From Frigoribacterium sp. PvP032 (GTDB lineage: Bacteria > Actinomycetota > Actinomycetes > Actinomycetales > Microbacteriaceae): a stretch of DNA of 64,000 nucleotides. The DNA lies in the NCBI RefSeq assembly GCF_017833035.1, contig NZ_JAFIBM010000001.1, positions 2,563,762-2,627,761 on the forward strand, read 5' to 3'. The notes below the pieces were generated by a model. It was not told where the DNA came from. It ran no database searches and was given only the letters and a program-made list of their open reading frames with translations. The translations under genes and the position numbers were made by a program. Numbering within the stretch: position 1 is the first letter of the stretch; each line of letters opens with the position of its first letter. Positions 8,224 through 17,897 of the stretch are shown piece by piece.

Positions 8224-8709
8224 TCAGTCGACCGGGTGCCCGGCGATCGCCCCGGTGGTCTCGTACTCGCCGACCTGGGCGATGCGGCGGACGTGGCGCT
8301 CGTCGTGGCTGAAGGGCTCCGCGACGAACGCGTCGATGAAGGCCAGCGCCTCCGCCTCCGTGTGCTGCCGCGCGCCGATCGCGATCACGTTCGCGTCGTT
8401 GTGCTGACGCGCCAGCTTCGCGGTCGAGTCGTTCCAGACCAGGGCGGCGCGGACCCCCTCGACCTTGTTCGCGGCGATCTGCTCGCCGTTGCCTGAGCCG
8501 CCGAAGACGACGCCGAGGGCCTCGTGCCCGGCCTGCTGGTCACGGACGACGGCGCGGGCCGCCGCGATGCAGAACGACGGGTAGTCGTCGAGCGGCTCGT
8601 AGCTGGTCGGACCGTGGTCGGTGACGTCGTGGCCGGCGTCGGAGAGGTGACGGATGACGGTCTTGCTGAAGTCGAGACCGGCGTGATCGGTCGCCACGTG
8701 GATGCGCAT
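8224..8709 (-). CDS. rpiB: Ribose-5-phosphate isomerase B
   Basis: Interconverts ribose 5-phosphate and ribulose 5-phosphate in the non-oxidative pentose phosphate pathway. The 161 residues open with the family's MRIHVATDHAG and contain the GSGNGEQIAANK phosphate-binding loop, in which Ser replaces the active-site Cys of the E. coli type, as is known for mycobacterial RpiB. The C terminus is slightly extended. A TAGGAT box lies seven bases before the ATG, so the transcript is probably leaderless. The neighbours nei and the Rv2466c-like gene match the order in M. tuberculosis. Confidence 0.95.
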   Translation of the reverse strand: MRIHVATDHAGLDFSKTVIRHLSDAGHDVTDHGPTSYEPLDDYPSFCIAAARAVVRDQQAGHEALGVVFGGSGNGEQIAANKVEGVRAALVWNDSTAKLARQHNDANVIAIGARQHTEAEALAFIDAFVAEPFSHDERHVRRIAQVGEYETTGAIAGHPVD

Positions 8710-8716
8710 GGTGACG

Positions 8717-8722
8717 ATCCTA
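8717..8722 (-). promoter_or_regulatory. Predicted -10 element of rpiB
   Basis: TAGGAT on the minus strand with 7 nt between the box and the ATG. This fits the TANNNT-N6/8-start pattern of leaderless actinobacterial genes. There is no Shine-Dalgarno sequence. Confidence 0.6.
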
Positions 8723-8730
8723 GGACGGCC

Positions 8731-9357
8731 TCAGTCGAAGATCGGACCGACCGTGCGCGTGCGCTTGATCTCGAAGAAGCCCGGGTAGGAGGCGGCCGCG
8801 ACGACGCCGTCCCACAGGGTCAGCGCGACCTCGCCCTTCGGCGCCGGCGAGATGACCGGGCCGAAGAAGGCCGTGCCGTTCACCGCGATCACGGGGGTCC
8901 CGACGTCCTGCCCCACCCGTCCGATGCCGTCGAAGTGGCTCGCGCGCATCTGCTCGTCGTACTCGTCCGAGTCCGCGTGGGCGGCGAAGTCCGCGGGCAG
9001 GCCGACCTCGGCGAGCGCGCCGGGGATGACGACGTCGGCGTCGGTCTCGCCGCCCGGGTGGATGCGGGTGCCGAGGGCGTCGTAGAGCGGCTTCACGATC
9101 TGCTGGCCGTGCAGCTCCCCGGCGGCGGTGACGAGGCGGGTGTAGCGGAGCATCCGCGCGAAGGCCGCCCTGTACTCGTCGCTCACGTCGTTGTCCTCGT
9201 TCAGCACCGCCAGGCTCATGATGTGGAACGTCACGTCGAGGTCGCGATGACGGGCGACCTCGTCGACCCACCGGCTGGTCATCCAGGCCCAGGGGCAGGA
9301 GGGATCGAACCAGAAGTCGACGGAGGTGTGGGGCGCGGGGGCGACGGTGTCTGTCAT
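8731..9357 (-). CDS. Rv2466c-like DsbA-fold protein with a one-cysteine CPWA active site
   Basis: Thioredoxin-fold protein of the DsbA/HCCA-isomerase class, 208 residues, closely resembling the mycothiol-dependent nitroreductase Rv2466c of M. tuberculosis, including the FWFDP-CPW-W-SRW active-site context. The active site reads C21-P-W-A24, so the resolving cysteine of the CPWC motif is absent. The helical insertion (about 70-150) and the cis-Pro segment GTPVIAV are present. It ends 21 bases upstream of the rpiB start and its ATG is 108 bases from the divergent pepN start. Assignment to the family is firm; the reaction is inferred. Confidence 0.87.
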   Translation of the reverse strand: MTDTVAPAPHTSVDFWFDPSCPWAWMTSRWVDEVARHRDLDVTFHIMSLAVLNEDNDVSDEYRAAFARMLRYTRLVTAAGELHGQQIVKPLYDALGTRIHPGGETDADVVIPGALAEVGLPADFAAHADSDEYDEQMRASHFDGIGRVGQDVGTPVIAVNGTAFFGPVISPAPKGEVALTLWDGVVAAASYPGFFEIKRTRTVGPIFD

Positions 9358-9465
9358 GCCCCCAGTGAACACCTCCCCGCGAGCACCCCGGCGTCGGGGG
9401 CCCGGTCTAGGCTCGTCCGGGGACCACGAGTCCCGCAACGACACCTCAAGACGGATGGAGCAAGC

Positions 9466-12006
9466 GTGCCCGGAGAGAACCTGACCCGACTCGAGGCGCA
9501 GGAGCGCAAGAGCGTCGTCGACGTGCAGTCGTACGAGATCGAGCTCGACCTGACCCGCGGGGCCGAGGTCTTCGGCAGCTCGACGACGGTCCGCTTCACC
9601 GCGACGCCCGGTGCCTCGACGTTCATCGACGCGCTCACGCGCACGGTGCACTCGGCCACGCTGAACGGCACGGCGCTCGACGTCGCCGCGGTGAACGACG
9701 GCGTGCGCATCCAGCTCGACGACCTGGCCGCCGAGAACGTGCTCGAGGTCGTCGCCGACGCCGAGTACACGAACACCGGCGAGGGCCTGCACCGCTTCGT
9801 CGACCCGGTCGACGACGAGGTCTACCTCTACTCGCAGTTCGAGGTGCCCGACAGCCGCCGCGTCTTCGCGGTCTTCGAGCAGCCCGACCTCAAGGCGACG
9901 TTCCAGTTCACCGTGACCGCCCCCTCCCGCTGGCAGGTCGTCTCGAACCAGCCGACGCCCGAGCCCGCGGTCGACGGCGAGGTCGCCACCTGGGCGTTCT
10001 CGCCCACCCCGGTGCTCTCGAGCTACATCACGGCGATCGTCGCCGGCCCCTACGACGTCGTGCGCAGCGAGCTCACGAGCTCGGACGGCCGCACGATCCC
10101 CCTCGGCATCTTCACGCGTCGCTCGCTCACCGAGTTCCTCGACGCCGACTACGTCTTCGAGAAGACGCGTCAGGGCTTCGCGTACTACGAGGAGAAGTTC
10201 CGCTACCCGTACCCGTTCGACAAGTACGACCAGCTCTTCGTGCCCGAGTTCAACGCCGGCGCGATGGAGAACGCGGGCGCCGTCACCTTCGTCGAGACCT
10301 ACGTGTTCCGCAGCAAGGTGACCGACGCCATCAAGGAGCGCCGGGTCGTCACGATCCTGCACGAGCTCGCCCACATGTGGTTCGGCGACCTCGTCACCAT
10401 GAAGTGGTGGAACGACCTCTGGCTGAACGAGTCGTTCGCCGAGTGGGCGTCGACCATCTCGACGGCCGAGGCCACCGAGTGGACCGAGGCGTGGACGACG
10501 TTCCAGGCGATGGAGAAGAGCTGGGCCTACCGCCAGGACCAGCTCCCGTCGACGCACCCCGTCGTCGCGACGATCAACGACCTCGAGGACGTCCAGGTCA
10601 ACTTCGACGGCATCACCTACGCCAAGGGCGGCTCGGTGCTGAAGCAGCTCGTCGCCTGGGTCGGAATCGACGCCTTCTACGCCGGCGTCGCCGCGTACTT
10701 CCAGAAGCACCACCACTCCAACACCGAGCTCCGCGACCTCCTCGTCGAGCTCGAGGCCACCTCGGGGCGCGAGCTCACGAGCTGGAGCGAGAAGTGGCTC
10801 GAGACCGCCGGCGTCAACACGCTGCGTCCCGAGATCGAGACGGACGCCGACGGCGTCATCACCTCGTTCGCCCTCCTGCAGGAGGCGCCGGCCGACTACC
10901 CGACGATCCGTCCGCACCGCCTCGCGGTCGGCCTCTACGACTTCGACGGCGACGCCCTGGTGCGGACGCACCGGGTCGAGATCGACGTCGACGGCACCCG
11001 CACCGACGTGCCCGAGCTCGTCGGCCAGCGCCGCGGAGCCCTCGTGCTCACCAACGACGACGACCTCGCCTACGCGAAGATCCGCCTCGACGAGCAGTCG
11101 CTCGCCACCGCGATCGAGCACCTGTCGGCGATCTCCGACCCGCTGGCCCGTGCCCTGGTGTGGGGCTCGGTCTGGGACGCGACGCGCGACGCCGAGACCT
11201 CGCCCTCCGACTACGTGCGCCTCGTGCTGTCGAACATCGCGAGCGAGACCGAGTCGACCACGATCCGCACGACGCTCACGCAGCTGGTGCAGGCCGCGCG
11301 CAGCTACGTCGCGCCGTCTCGCCGGGCCGAGGTGCTCGCCGAGGTCGGCGACCGCCTCCTCGAGCTGGCGAAGGAGGCGGAGGCCGGGTCGGACGCACAG
11401 TTCCAGTTCGTGAAGTTCCTCGCCGCCGCAGTGTCGACCCCGGCGCACGCCGAGGCGCTCCGCGCCCTGCACGACGGCTCGCTGGCTCTCGACGGGCTCG
11501 AGGTCGACACCGACCTGCGCTGGGAGCTGCTCGAGGGCCTCGTGCTCGTCGGCGCCGCCGACGAGGCCGAGATCGACGCAGCACTCGAGGCGGACAACAC
11601 CGCCAACGGCGCGCAGGCAGCCGCTCGGGCCCGCGCCGCGATCCCCACGGCCGAGGGCAAGCTCGCCGCCTTCGCGTCGGTCGTCGACAGCGCCGAGCAG
11701 CCGAACGCCATCGTGCGCGCGACCGCCCAGGGCTTCCAGCACACGAACGACCCTGCCGTGCTGCGGCCCGTGGTCGAGCGCTACTTCTCGTCGCTCACGG
11801 GCATCTGGGAGTCACGCAGCTACCACATCGCCGACACGCTCGTCTCGGGGCTCTACCCGGCCGGGCTCGCCGACCAGCAGCTGGTCGAGACGACGCGCGC
11901 CTGGCTCGACGCGAACCCCGACGTGCCGGCGCTCCGGCGCATCGTGATCGAGAGCCTCTCCGGCGTCGAGCGCGCCCTCCGCGTGCAGGCGGTCGACGCG
12001 CGCTAG
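9466..12006 (+). CDS. pepN: Aminopeptidase N (M1 family)
   Basis: Zinc aminopeptidase that removes N-terminal residues in peptide turnover, 846 residues, normal for actinobacterial PepN. The substrate-binding GAMEN motif is at 265-269. The zinc site HELAH is at 299-303 and the third ligand is Glu322 in WLNESFAEW. The C-terminal half is the ERAP1-like helical domain. The GTG start has ATGGAG upstream; the longer reading frame before it is non-coding. A candidate -10 (TAGGCT) lies about 55 bases upstream. Its position next to the Rv2466c-like gene is as in M. tuberculosis (Rv2467). Confidence 0.97.
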   Translation: MPGENLTRLEAQERKSVVDVQSYEIELDLTRGAEVFGSSTTVRFTATPGASTFIDALTRTVHSATLNGTALDVAAVNDGVRIQLDDLAAENVLEVVADAEYTNTGEGLHRFVDPVDDEVYLYSQFEVPDSRRVFAVFEQPDLKATFQFTVTAPSRWQVVSNQPTPEPAVDGEVATWAFSPTPVLSSYITAIVAGPYDVVRSELTSSDGRTIPLGIFTRRSLTEFLDADYVFEKTRQGFAYYEEKFRYPYPFDKYDQLFVPEFNAGAMENAGAVTFVETYVFRSKVTDAIKERRVVTILHELAHMWFGDLVTMKWWNDLWLNESFAEWASTISTAEATEWTEAWTTFQAMEKSWAYRQDQLPSTHPVVATINDLEDVQVNFDGITYAKGGSVLKQLVAWVGIDAFYAGVAAYFQKHHHSNTELRDLLVELEATSGRELTSWSEKWLETAGVNTLRPEIETDADGVITSFALLQEAPADYPTIRPHRLAVGLYDFDGDALVRTHRVEIDVDGTRTDVPELVGQRRGALVLTNDDDLAYAKIRLDEQSLATAIEHLSAISDPLARALVWGSVWDATRDAETSPSDYVRLVLSNIASETESTTIRTTLTQLVQAARSYVAPSRRAEVLAEVGDRLLELAKEAEAGSDAQFQFVKFLAAAVSTPAHAEALRALHDGSLALDGLEVDTDLRWELLEGLVLVGAADEAEIDAALEADNTANGAQAAARARAAIPTAEGKLAAFASVVDSAEQPNAIVRATAQGFQHTNDPAVLRPVVERYFSSLTGIWESRSYHIADTLVSGLYPAGLADQQLVETTRAWLDANPDVPALRRIVIESLSGVERALRVQAVDAR

Positions 12007-12060
12007 CCACGGGGCGCGGGCGTCCCTCGGGACAGCGCGCGCCTCCTGCGTCACCGTCGG

Positions 12061-12090
12061 ACGGCGGGCCCTGTTCACAGGGTCCGCCGT
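12061..12090 (+). terminator. Hairpin terminator after pepN
   Basis: Arms ACGGCGGGCCCTG (12061-12073) and CAGGGTCCGCCGT (12078-12090), 13 bp with one G-U pair and a 4-nt loop, in the gap between pepN and mscS. Confidence 0.7.
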
Positions 12091-12146
12091 TCTCGCGTCC
12101 AGGCTGCTCTCGGTCGGCGTCGGCGGCTCGTGCGAAGCTTGACGGG

Positions 12147-13154
12147 ATGATCGACTTCCTCGCTGCGGCGCCCACCGACAATCCCCCCGTCGAGTTCGAC
12201 TGGGCGGCCTTCTGGACGATGTGGGGCGTGCCCATCCGCATCCTCGCGATCATCGTCGTCGCGGTGCTGCTGAGGGTCGCGCTGCACTTCATGATCCGCC
12301 GCGTCGTCGACCAGGTCGTCAGCGGCATCAAGCGCAAGCAGAACGTCGACGACACCCAGGCCCTGATCGCGTCGCCCCTGCAGGCGGTCCGCGTCGTGCA
12401 GCGCACGCGCACCCTCGGCAGCGTGCTCAACAACGTCGTCACGGTGCTGATCGCCGGCGTCGCGCTCGTCCTCGTGCTCGGCGAGCTGAGCTTCGACGTC
12501 GTCGCCATCGTCGGCGCGGCCAGCGTCGTGGGCGCCGGCCTCGCCTTCGGCGCGCAGAACATCGTGAAAGACCTGCTCAACGGCATCTTCATGGTCGCGG
12601 AAGACCAGCTGGGGGTCGGCGACGTCGTCGACGTCGGCCCGGCGACCGGCGTGGTCGAGGCCGTGGGCATCCGCGTCACCCAGATCCGCGACGTCAACGG
12701 CGTGCTCTGGTTCGTCCGCAACGGCGAGATCCTCCGGGTCGGCAACATGTCGCAGGGCTGGACCCGGGTCGTCATCGACCTCGCCGTGCCCTACGAGGCG
12801 GACGTCGACGCCGTCCAGGAGGCGATGCTCAAGGCCGCCACCGACATGGCGGCGCTGCCGAAGTGGGGGCGCAGCATGATCGACTCTCCCGAGATCTGGG
12901 GCCTGCAGTCGATCGCAGAAGAGCACGTCGTCATCCGCATCGTGTCGAAGGCCCGCTCGTCCGAGCGCGACAACGTCGACCGCGAGCTCCGGTCGCGCCT
13001 GAAGAAGGCGACGGACGAGCTCGGCATCACGCTGCCGTCCCTCAGCAGCGTCGTCCTCACCGGCTTCGACGGCGCCTCCTCGGTGCAGGGCGCACGCCCC
13101 CCGCAGACCGTGCCCACCCCGCACGTCCGACCCACGAAGGGCAAGCGCTCGTGA
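12147..13154 (+). CDS. Small-conductance mechanosensitive channel family protein (MscS-like)
   Basis: Membrane channel that opens under turgor stress, 335 residues. It has a first hydrophobic helix at about 27-52 and further membrane helices at about 100-118 and 122-140. The pore-lining helix has the typical Gly/Ala pattern (VGAASVVGAGLAFGAQNIVKD), followed by the beta domain starting at DQLGVGDVVDV and an alpha/beta C-terminal domain. The tail (about 315-335) is Pro- and Lys-rich. Its stop overlaps the globin GTG by four bases, so the two are cotranscribed. No obvious -10 box stands near the ATG. Confidence 0.92.
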   Translation: MIDFLAAAPTDNPPVEFDWAAFWTMWGVPIRILAIIVVAVLLRVALHFMIRRVVDQVVSGIKRKQNVDDTQALIASPLQAVRVVQRTRTLGSVLNNVVTVLIAGVALVLVLGELSFDVVAIVGAASVVGAGLAFGAQNIVKDLLNGIFMVAEDQLGVGDVVDVGPATGVVEAVGIRVTQIRDVNGVLWFVRNGEILRVGNMSQGWTRVVIDLAVPYEADVDAVQEAMLKAATDMAALPKWGRSMIDSPEIWGLQSIAEEHVVIRIVSKARSSERDNVDRELRSRLKKATDELGITLPSLSSVVLTGFDGASSVQGARPPQTVPTPHVRPTKGKRS

Positions 13155-13612
13155 CAGATCTCCCCGTCGGCCCGCCTCCTGCGGGCTCGTCGCAACCGAT
13201 CACGCTCCGGAGCGGCATGGGCCGCGACGACGCCCAGGGCAACTTCTGGCAGCAGATCGGCGGGCGAGCGACCTTCGAGCGACTCGTCCGTCGCTTCTAC
13301 GTGGGCGTCCAGACCGACGACGTGCTCTGGCCGATGTACCCGGAGGGCGACCTCGAGGGCGCGATCCAGCGTCTCGCCGGGTTCCTCGAGCAGTACTGGG
13401 GCGGCCCGACCACCTACAGCGACGAGCGTGGCCACCCGCGGCTGCGGATGCGGCACATGCCGTTCACGATCACGCCGGAGGCGCGGGACAGGTGGCTGCA
13501 CCACATGCGCACCGCAGTCGACGAGCTCGAGCTCTCGCCCCTCCACGACGCGACGCTGTGGGCCTACCTCGACCGGGCGGCCCACGCCATGGTCAACGCG
13601 CCCGGCGCTTGA
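13151..13612 (+). CDS. glbO: Truncated hemoglobin, group II (GlbO-like)
   Basis: Small heme protein of the 2/2 globin fold, 153 residues including about 25 unstructured N-terminal residues. Expected heme-pocket residues are visible: RRFY with Tyr at B10/CD1, the proximal His in LRMRHMPFTI, and Trp G8 in RDRWLHHM, which is typical of group II. Family members bind oxygen and have been tied to detoxification of reactive species. The GTG start overlaps the mscS stop (GTGA); an internal ATG (MGRDDAQ) is a possible later start. The 3' end overlaps the convergent 221-residue gene by 20 bases. Confidence 0.92.
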   Translation: MTDLPVGPPPAGSSQPITLRSGMGRDDAQGNFWQQIGGRATFERLVRRFYVGVQTDDVLWPMYPEGDLEGAIQRLAGFLEQYWGGPTTYSDERGHPRLRMRHMPFTITPEARDRWLHHMRTAVDELELSPLHDATLWAYLDRAAHAMVNAPGA

Positions 13613-14258
13613 CCAGGACGTGCCCGCGCCCGGTCGTCAGCCGGGTCCAAGCACCTGTCTCGTAGAGCGAGACGGCCTCGCCCTCGCCGAGGAAGCCGAG
13701 GCTGAGGGCTGCGAACGCAGCACCGGCCGGGACGGACTCGACGCCGTCGACCGGACGGGACCACACCTCGGACCGCACACGGTGCACGATCTGCTCGCCC
13801 GCGTTCTCGGGCAGGGCGGAGGCGATCTCGTCGATCCCTGCCGTCGCCGCGGCGTCCAGCGCCTGGGCGTCGGCGGCGCCCTGGGGCACCCAGCCCCCGC
13901 GGGGCGGCGAGATCGCGGCCCAGGTGACGGTCGCGACCTCGATCGGCAGGGTGACGGTCACCGGTGCCGTCGGGTCGACCACGTCGTTCTGCAGCCGGAC
14001 AAGCCGCTCCTTCAGGGATCGGACGGGCACCACCGCGTCGAACTCGGGGGCGTCGTCGAGCTGGAAGGTGCGGAGGCCCAGCACTGTCGGGCTCGAGTCG
14101 AGCAGGCCCAGCGGGTAGAAGACGGCCGCGTACACGGCGAGGACGCCGGAACCGGCGACCAGGCGCACGGAGCCGTCCTCGACACGTCCGGCACGGCCGA
14201 GGAAGGTCGCGAGGTCGCTGAGGGACAGGGAATCAGGGAGGGCGAATGTACGGCTCAT
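13593..14258 (-). CDS. Conserved hypothetical protein
   Basis: 221 residues, no recognised domain, no signal peptide and no convincing membrane helix. It has an alpha/beta look, with a hydrophobic segment at about 36-52 and regularly spaced charged residues. Codon use matches its neighbours, and the reading frame is the only credible one here. It converges on the globin gene with a 20-base overlap and is divergent from tesB; the two start codons are only 21 bases apart and their candidate -10 boxes overlap. I do not know a function. Confidence 0.8.
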   Translation of the reverse strand: MSRTFALPDSLSLSDLATFLGRAGRVEDGSVRLVAGSGVLAVYAAVFYPLGLLDSSPTVLGLRTFQLDDAPEFDAVVPVRSLKERLVRLQNDVVDPTAPVTVTLPIEVATVTWAAISPPRGGWVPQGAADAQALDAAATAGIDEIASALPENAGEQIVHRVRSEVWSRPVDGVESVPAGAAFAALSLGFLGEGEAVSLYETGAWTRLTTGRGHVLVKRRAR

Positions 14259-14266
14259 CGGCCCCC

Positions 14267-14273
14267 TAAACTA
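14267..14273. promoter_or_regulatory. Face-to-face overlapping -10 boxes of tesB and the 221-residue gene
   Basis: TAAACT (14267-14272) stands 7 nt before the tesB ATG on the plus strand. On the minus strand TAGTTT (14268-14273) stands 9 nt before the divergent ATG. The two polymerase sites would exclude each other, and both transcripts would have essentially no leader. Confidence 0.55.
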
Positions 14274-14279
14274 CATCGG

Positions 14280-15152
14280 ATGAGCGCCGATCCCCTGCAG
14301 AACCTGCTCGCCACCCTCGACCTCGCGCCGGCCGGCATCGTCGGCGGACAGGACGTCTTCACCGGCACGTCGCAGCCCGAGCCGCTCGGCCGGGTCTTCG
14401 GCGGCCAGGTCATGGCGCAGGCGCTCGTCGCCGCCCAGCGGACCATCGTGGGCGACCGCCCGGTCCACTCGCTGCACGGGTACTTCCTCCGCCCTGGCGA
14501 CCTCACGATCCCCATCACGTTCACGGTGGACCGCATCCACGACGGTCGTTCCTTCGCCACCCGCCGTACTCAGGCGTCGCAGGACGGCCTGCCGATCTTC
14601 TCCATGATCGCGTCGTTCCAGACCCCGGACGACGGCCTCGAGCACCAGGTCGCGATGCCCGAGGGGCTGCCCGAGCCGGAGGACGTGCCGAGCGACGCCG
14701 AGCTGCTCGGCGCCGTCGACCACCCGATCGCCCAGGCCTGGGCGGCCGACCGCGCCTTCGACATGCGCCACGTGCCGTCCCCGGTCTACTTCAGCGTCGA
14801 GGGCGCCAGGGTCGAGCACCAGGCCGTGTGGCTGCGGGCTACGGGCGCCCTGCCCGACGACCCCGACCTGCACCGCGCCTCCCTGCTGTACGCCAGCGAC
14901 TACACGCTGCTCGAGCCGATCTACCGCCGCCACGGCGTGCCGCTCGTGACGCCGGGGCTCAAGGTCGCGAGCCTCGACCACGCGATGTGGTGGCACCGTC
15001 CGGCACGCGTCGACGAGTGGCTGCTCTACGTGCAGGAGTCCCCGACCGCCGTCGGCGGGCGCGGGCTGTCGCTCGGCCGGATCTACGACCGCTCGGGCAC
15101 CCTCGTCGCGAGCGTCGCCCAGGAGGGGATGGTGCGGGTCCCCCGCTCCTGA
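14280..15152 (+). CDS. tesB: Acyl-CoA thioesterase II
   Basis: Hydrolyses acyl-CoA to free acid and CoA. The 290-residue double hotdog protein has typical TesB segments: FGGQVMAQAL and HSLHGYFLRPGD near the N terminus, then HDGRSFATRR. The C-terminal half holds ASDYTLL, with the catalytic Asp, and SLDHAMWWH. The closing VASVAQEGMVR holds the active-site Gln. There is no ribosome-binding site; a TAAACT box 7 nt before the ATG indicates a leaderless mRNA. The next gene downstream is convergent and also encodes a thioesterase, of a different family. Confidence 0.95.
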   Translation: MSADPLQNLLATLDLAPAGIVGGQDVFTGTSQPEPLGRVFGGQVMAQALVAAQRTIVGDRPVHSLHGYFLRPGDLTIPITFTVDRIHDGRSFATRRTQASQDGLPIFSMIASFQTPDDGLEHQVAMPEGLPEPEDVPSDAELLGAVDHPIAQAWAADRAFDMRHVPSPVYFSVEGARVEHQAVWLRATGALPDDPDLHRASLLYASDYTLLEPIYRRHGVPLVTPGLKVASLDHAMWWHRPARVDEWLLYVQESPTAVGGRGLSLGRIYDRSGTLVASVAQEGMVRVPRS

Positions 15153-15162
15153 ACCGGTCGGG

Positions 15163-15636
15163 CTAGCGACGTCGGAACGTCAGGGGCTCCTCGACGAACG
15201 GCGTCCAGGCGGCTCGCTCGTCGTCGGTGATCCGCCGTGGCGTGCCGGAGGCCGTGTCGACGAGGACGATCGAGGTCGACGCCCTCGTGTAGAGCACGGC
15301 CGGCTCGACCGCCGCGGGCGACCAGACCTCGTAGCAGACCTCGAGGCTGGCGCCCCCGAGACGGCCGATCCAGATCTGCACGTCGAGCGGCGCCCGCAGG
15401 TACGGCACGGGCACGAGGTACTCGAGCTCCTGACGGGCGATGAGCGTCATCGTCGCGGCGTCCGGCCGGCCGTCGAGCACGGCCGCGCCCGAGGTCTCGC
15501 CGACGGTGCCGTCCGAGACCCAGAACGCGTCGATGCGCGCCTCCTCGAGGAGGCGCAGCATCGACGCGTTGTTCACGTGCCGGTAGGCGTCCAGGTCGCT
15601 CCAGCGGACCCTCGTCGGCACGTGCAGGCGGGTCAT
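15163..15636 (-). CDS. Hotdog-fold thioesterase (4-hydroxybenzoyl-CoA thioesterase-like)
   Basis: 157 residues with the 4HBT signature RVRWSDLDAYRHVNNASMLRLLEEAR cut across residues 9-34, including the catalytic Asp in SDLD and the following HVNN. It probably hydrolyses a small or aromatic acyl-CoA; the substrate is not determined. Its ATG begins one base after the ettA stop, so the two genes form an operon. M. tuberculosis has a thioesterase-like gene (Rv2475c) close to its ettA homologue (Rv2477c), which suggests an old association. An inverted pair of the decamer CGCGCCTCCT lies inside the gene at 15536-15557. Confidence 0.9.
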   Translation of the reverse strand: MTRLHVPTRVRWSDLDAYRHVNNASMLRLLEEARIDAFWVSDGTVGETSGAAVLDGRPDAATMTLIARQELEYLVPVPYLRAPLDVQIWIGRLGGASLEVCYEVWSPAAVEPAVLYTRASTSIVLVDTASGTPRRITDDERAAWTPFVEEPLTFRRR

Positions 15637-15637
15637 C

Positions 15638-17323
<1,686 letters not shown>

Positions 17324-17330
17324 GCCCACG

Positions 17331-17336
17331 AGTCTA
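17331..17336 (-). promoter_or_regulatory. Predicted -10 element of ettA
   Basis: TAGACT on the minus strand, 7 nt before the ATG at 17323. The spacing fixes that ATG rather than the upstream one as the start of a leaderless message. Confidence 0.6.
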
Positions 17337-17350
17337 TCGGTGGGGCGCCG

Positions 17351-17812
17351 TCACCAGTCGATCGTGCGGGTGGTGCCGACGAGGCAGGAGCCGGTGCCGA
17401 GGACGGGCGCCACCTCGCTGGCGAACCCCGTCGCGCCCGTCTGCCCCACGAGGCAGTCGGTGCCCCAGAGCACCGAGAACTGCACGGTGTCGGCCGCACG
17501 CCCTATGGACGTCGAGTCGGGCGTCACCTGCATGGCGGCCTTGTCGAAGCCGGCTGCGGCGAGCGTGTCGACGATCGTCCTGCCGTCACCGGCGCCTCCG
17601 CCGTCGAGGTGCCGCGACACGGTCAGGTCGAAGAAGGCCTTGGCCTCGTCGGTCGTCGACTCGGCCGTGAGCGAGGGGTCGGGCGCTGGCGTCGCGCCGT
17701 CCGCGGTGGGCGTCGGGCTCGGGGCCACCTCGTCGGACGTGCAGCCGGCGAGGGCGACGGCGACGAGCACGACGACGCCCGCGCGCAGGGCGGCGAGTGG
17801 GAGACGGGTCAC
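17351..17812 (-). CDS. Predicted lipoprotein of unknown function (DUF6993-like)
   Basis: 153 residues. An N-terminal lipoprotein signal ends in the lipobox LAGC (Cys24). After it comes a Pro/Thr/Ala-rich linker (25-50) and a compact domain of about 100 residues with two late cysteines, in TDCLVG and GSCLVG, that may form a disulfide outside the cell. I believe this is the small family labelled DUF6993 in Microbacteriaceae, from memory of its AGFDKAAMQVTPD pattern. The GTG start has GGAAGG nearby, and a TAGGAT box lies further upstream, so this message has a leader. It sits between ssb and ettA on the same strand. Confidence 0.78.
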   Translation of the reverse strand: MTRLPLAALRAGVVVLVAVALAGCTSDEVAPSPTPTADGATPAPDPSLTAESTTDEAKAFFDLTVSRHLDGGGAGDGRTIVDTLAAAGFDKAAMQVTPDSTSIGRAADTVQFSVLWGTDCLVGQTGATGFASEVAPVLGTGSCLVGTTRTIDW

Positions 17813-17897
17813 TGGGGGCCTTCCTCGGCGGGCCCGGTCAGGGCCGAGACGATCCTACGACGCGGACCCGGACCTCACGCCGCCGCCCTCTGGCGGG

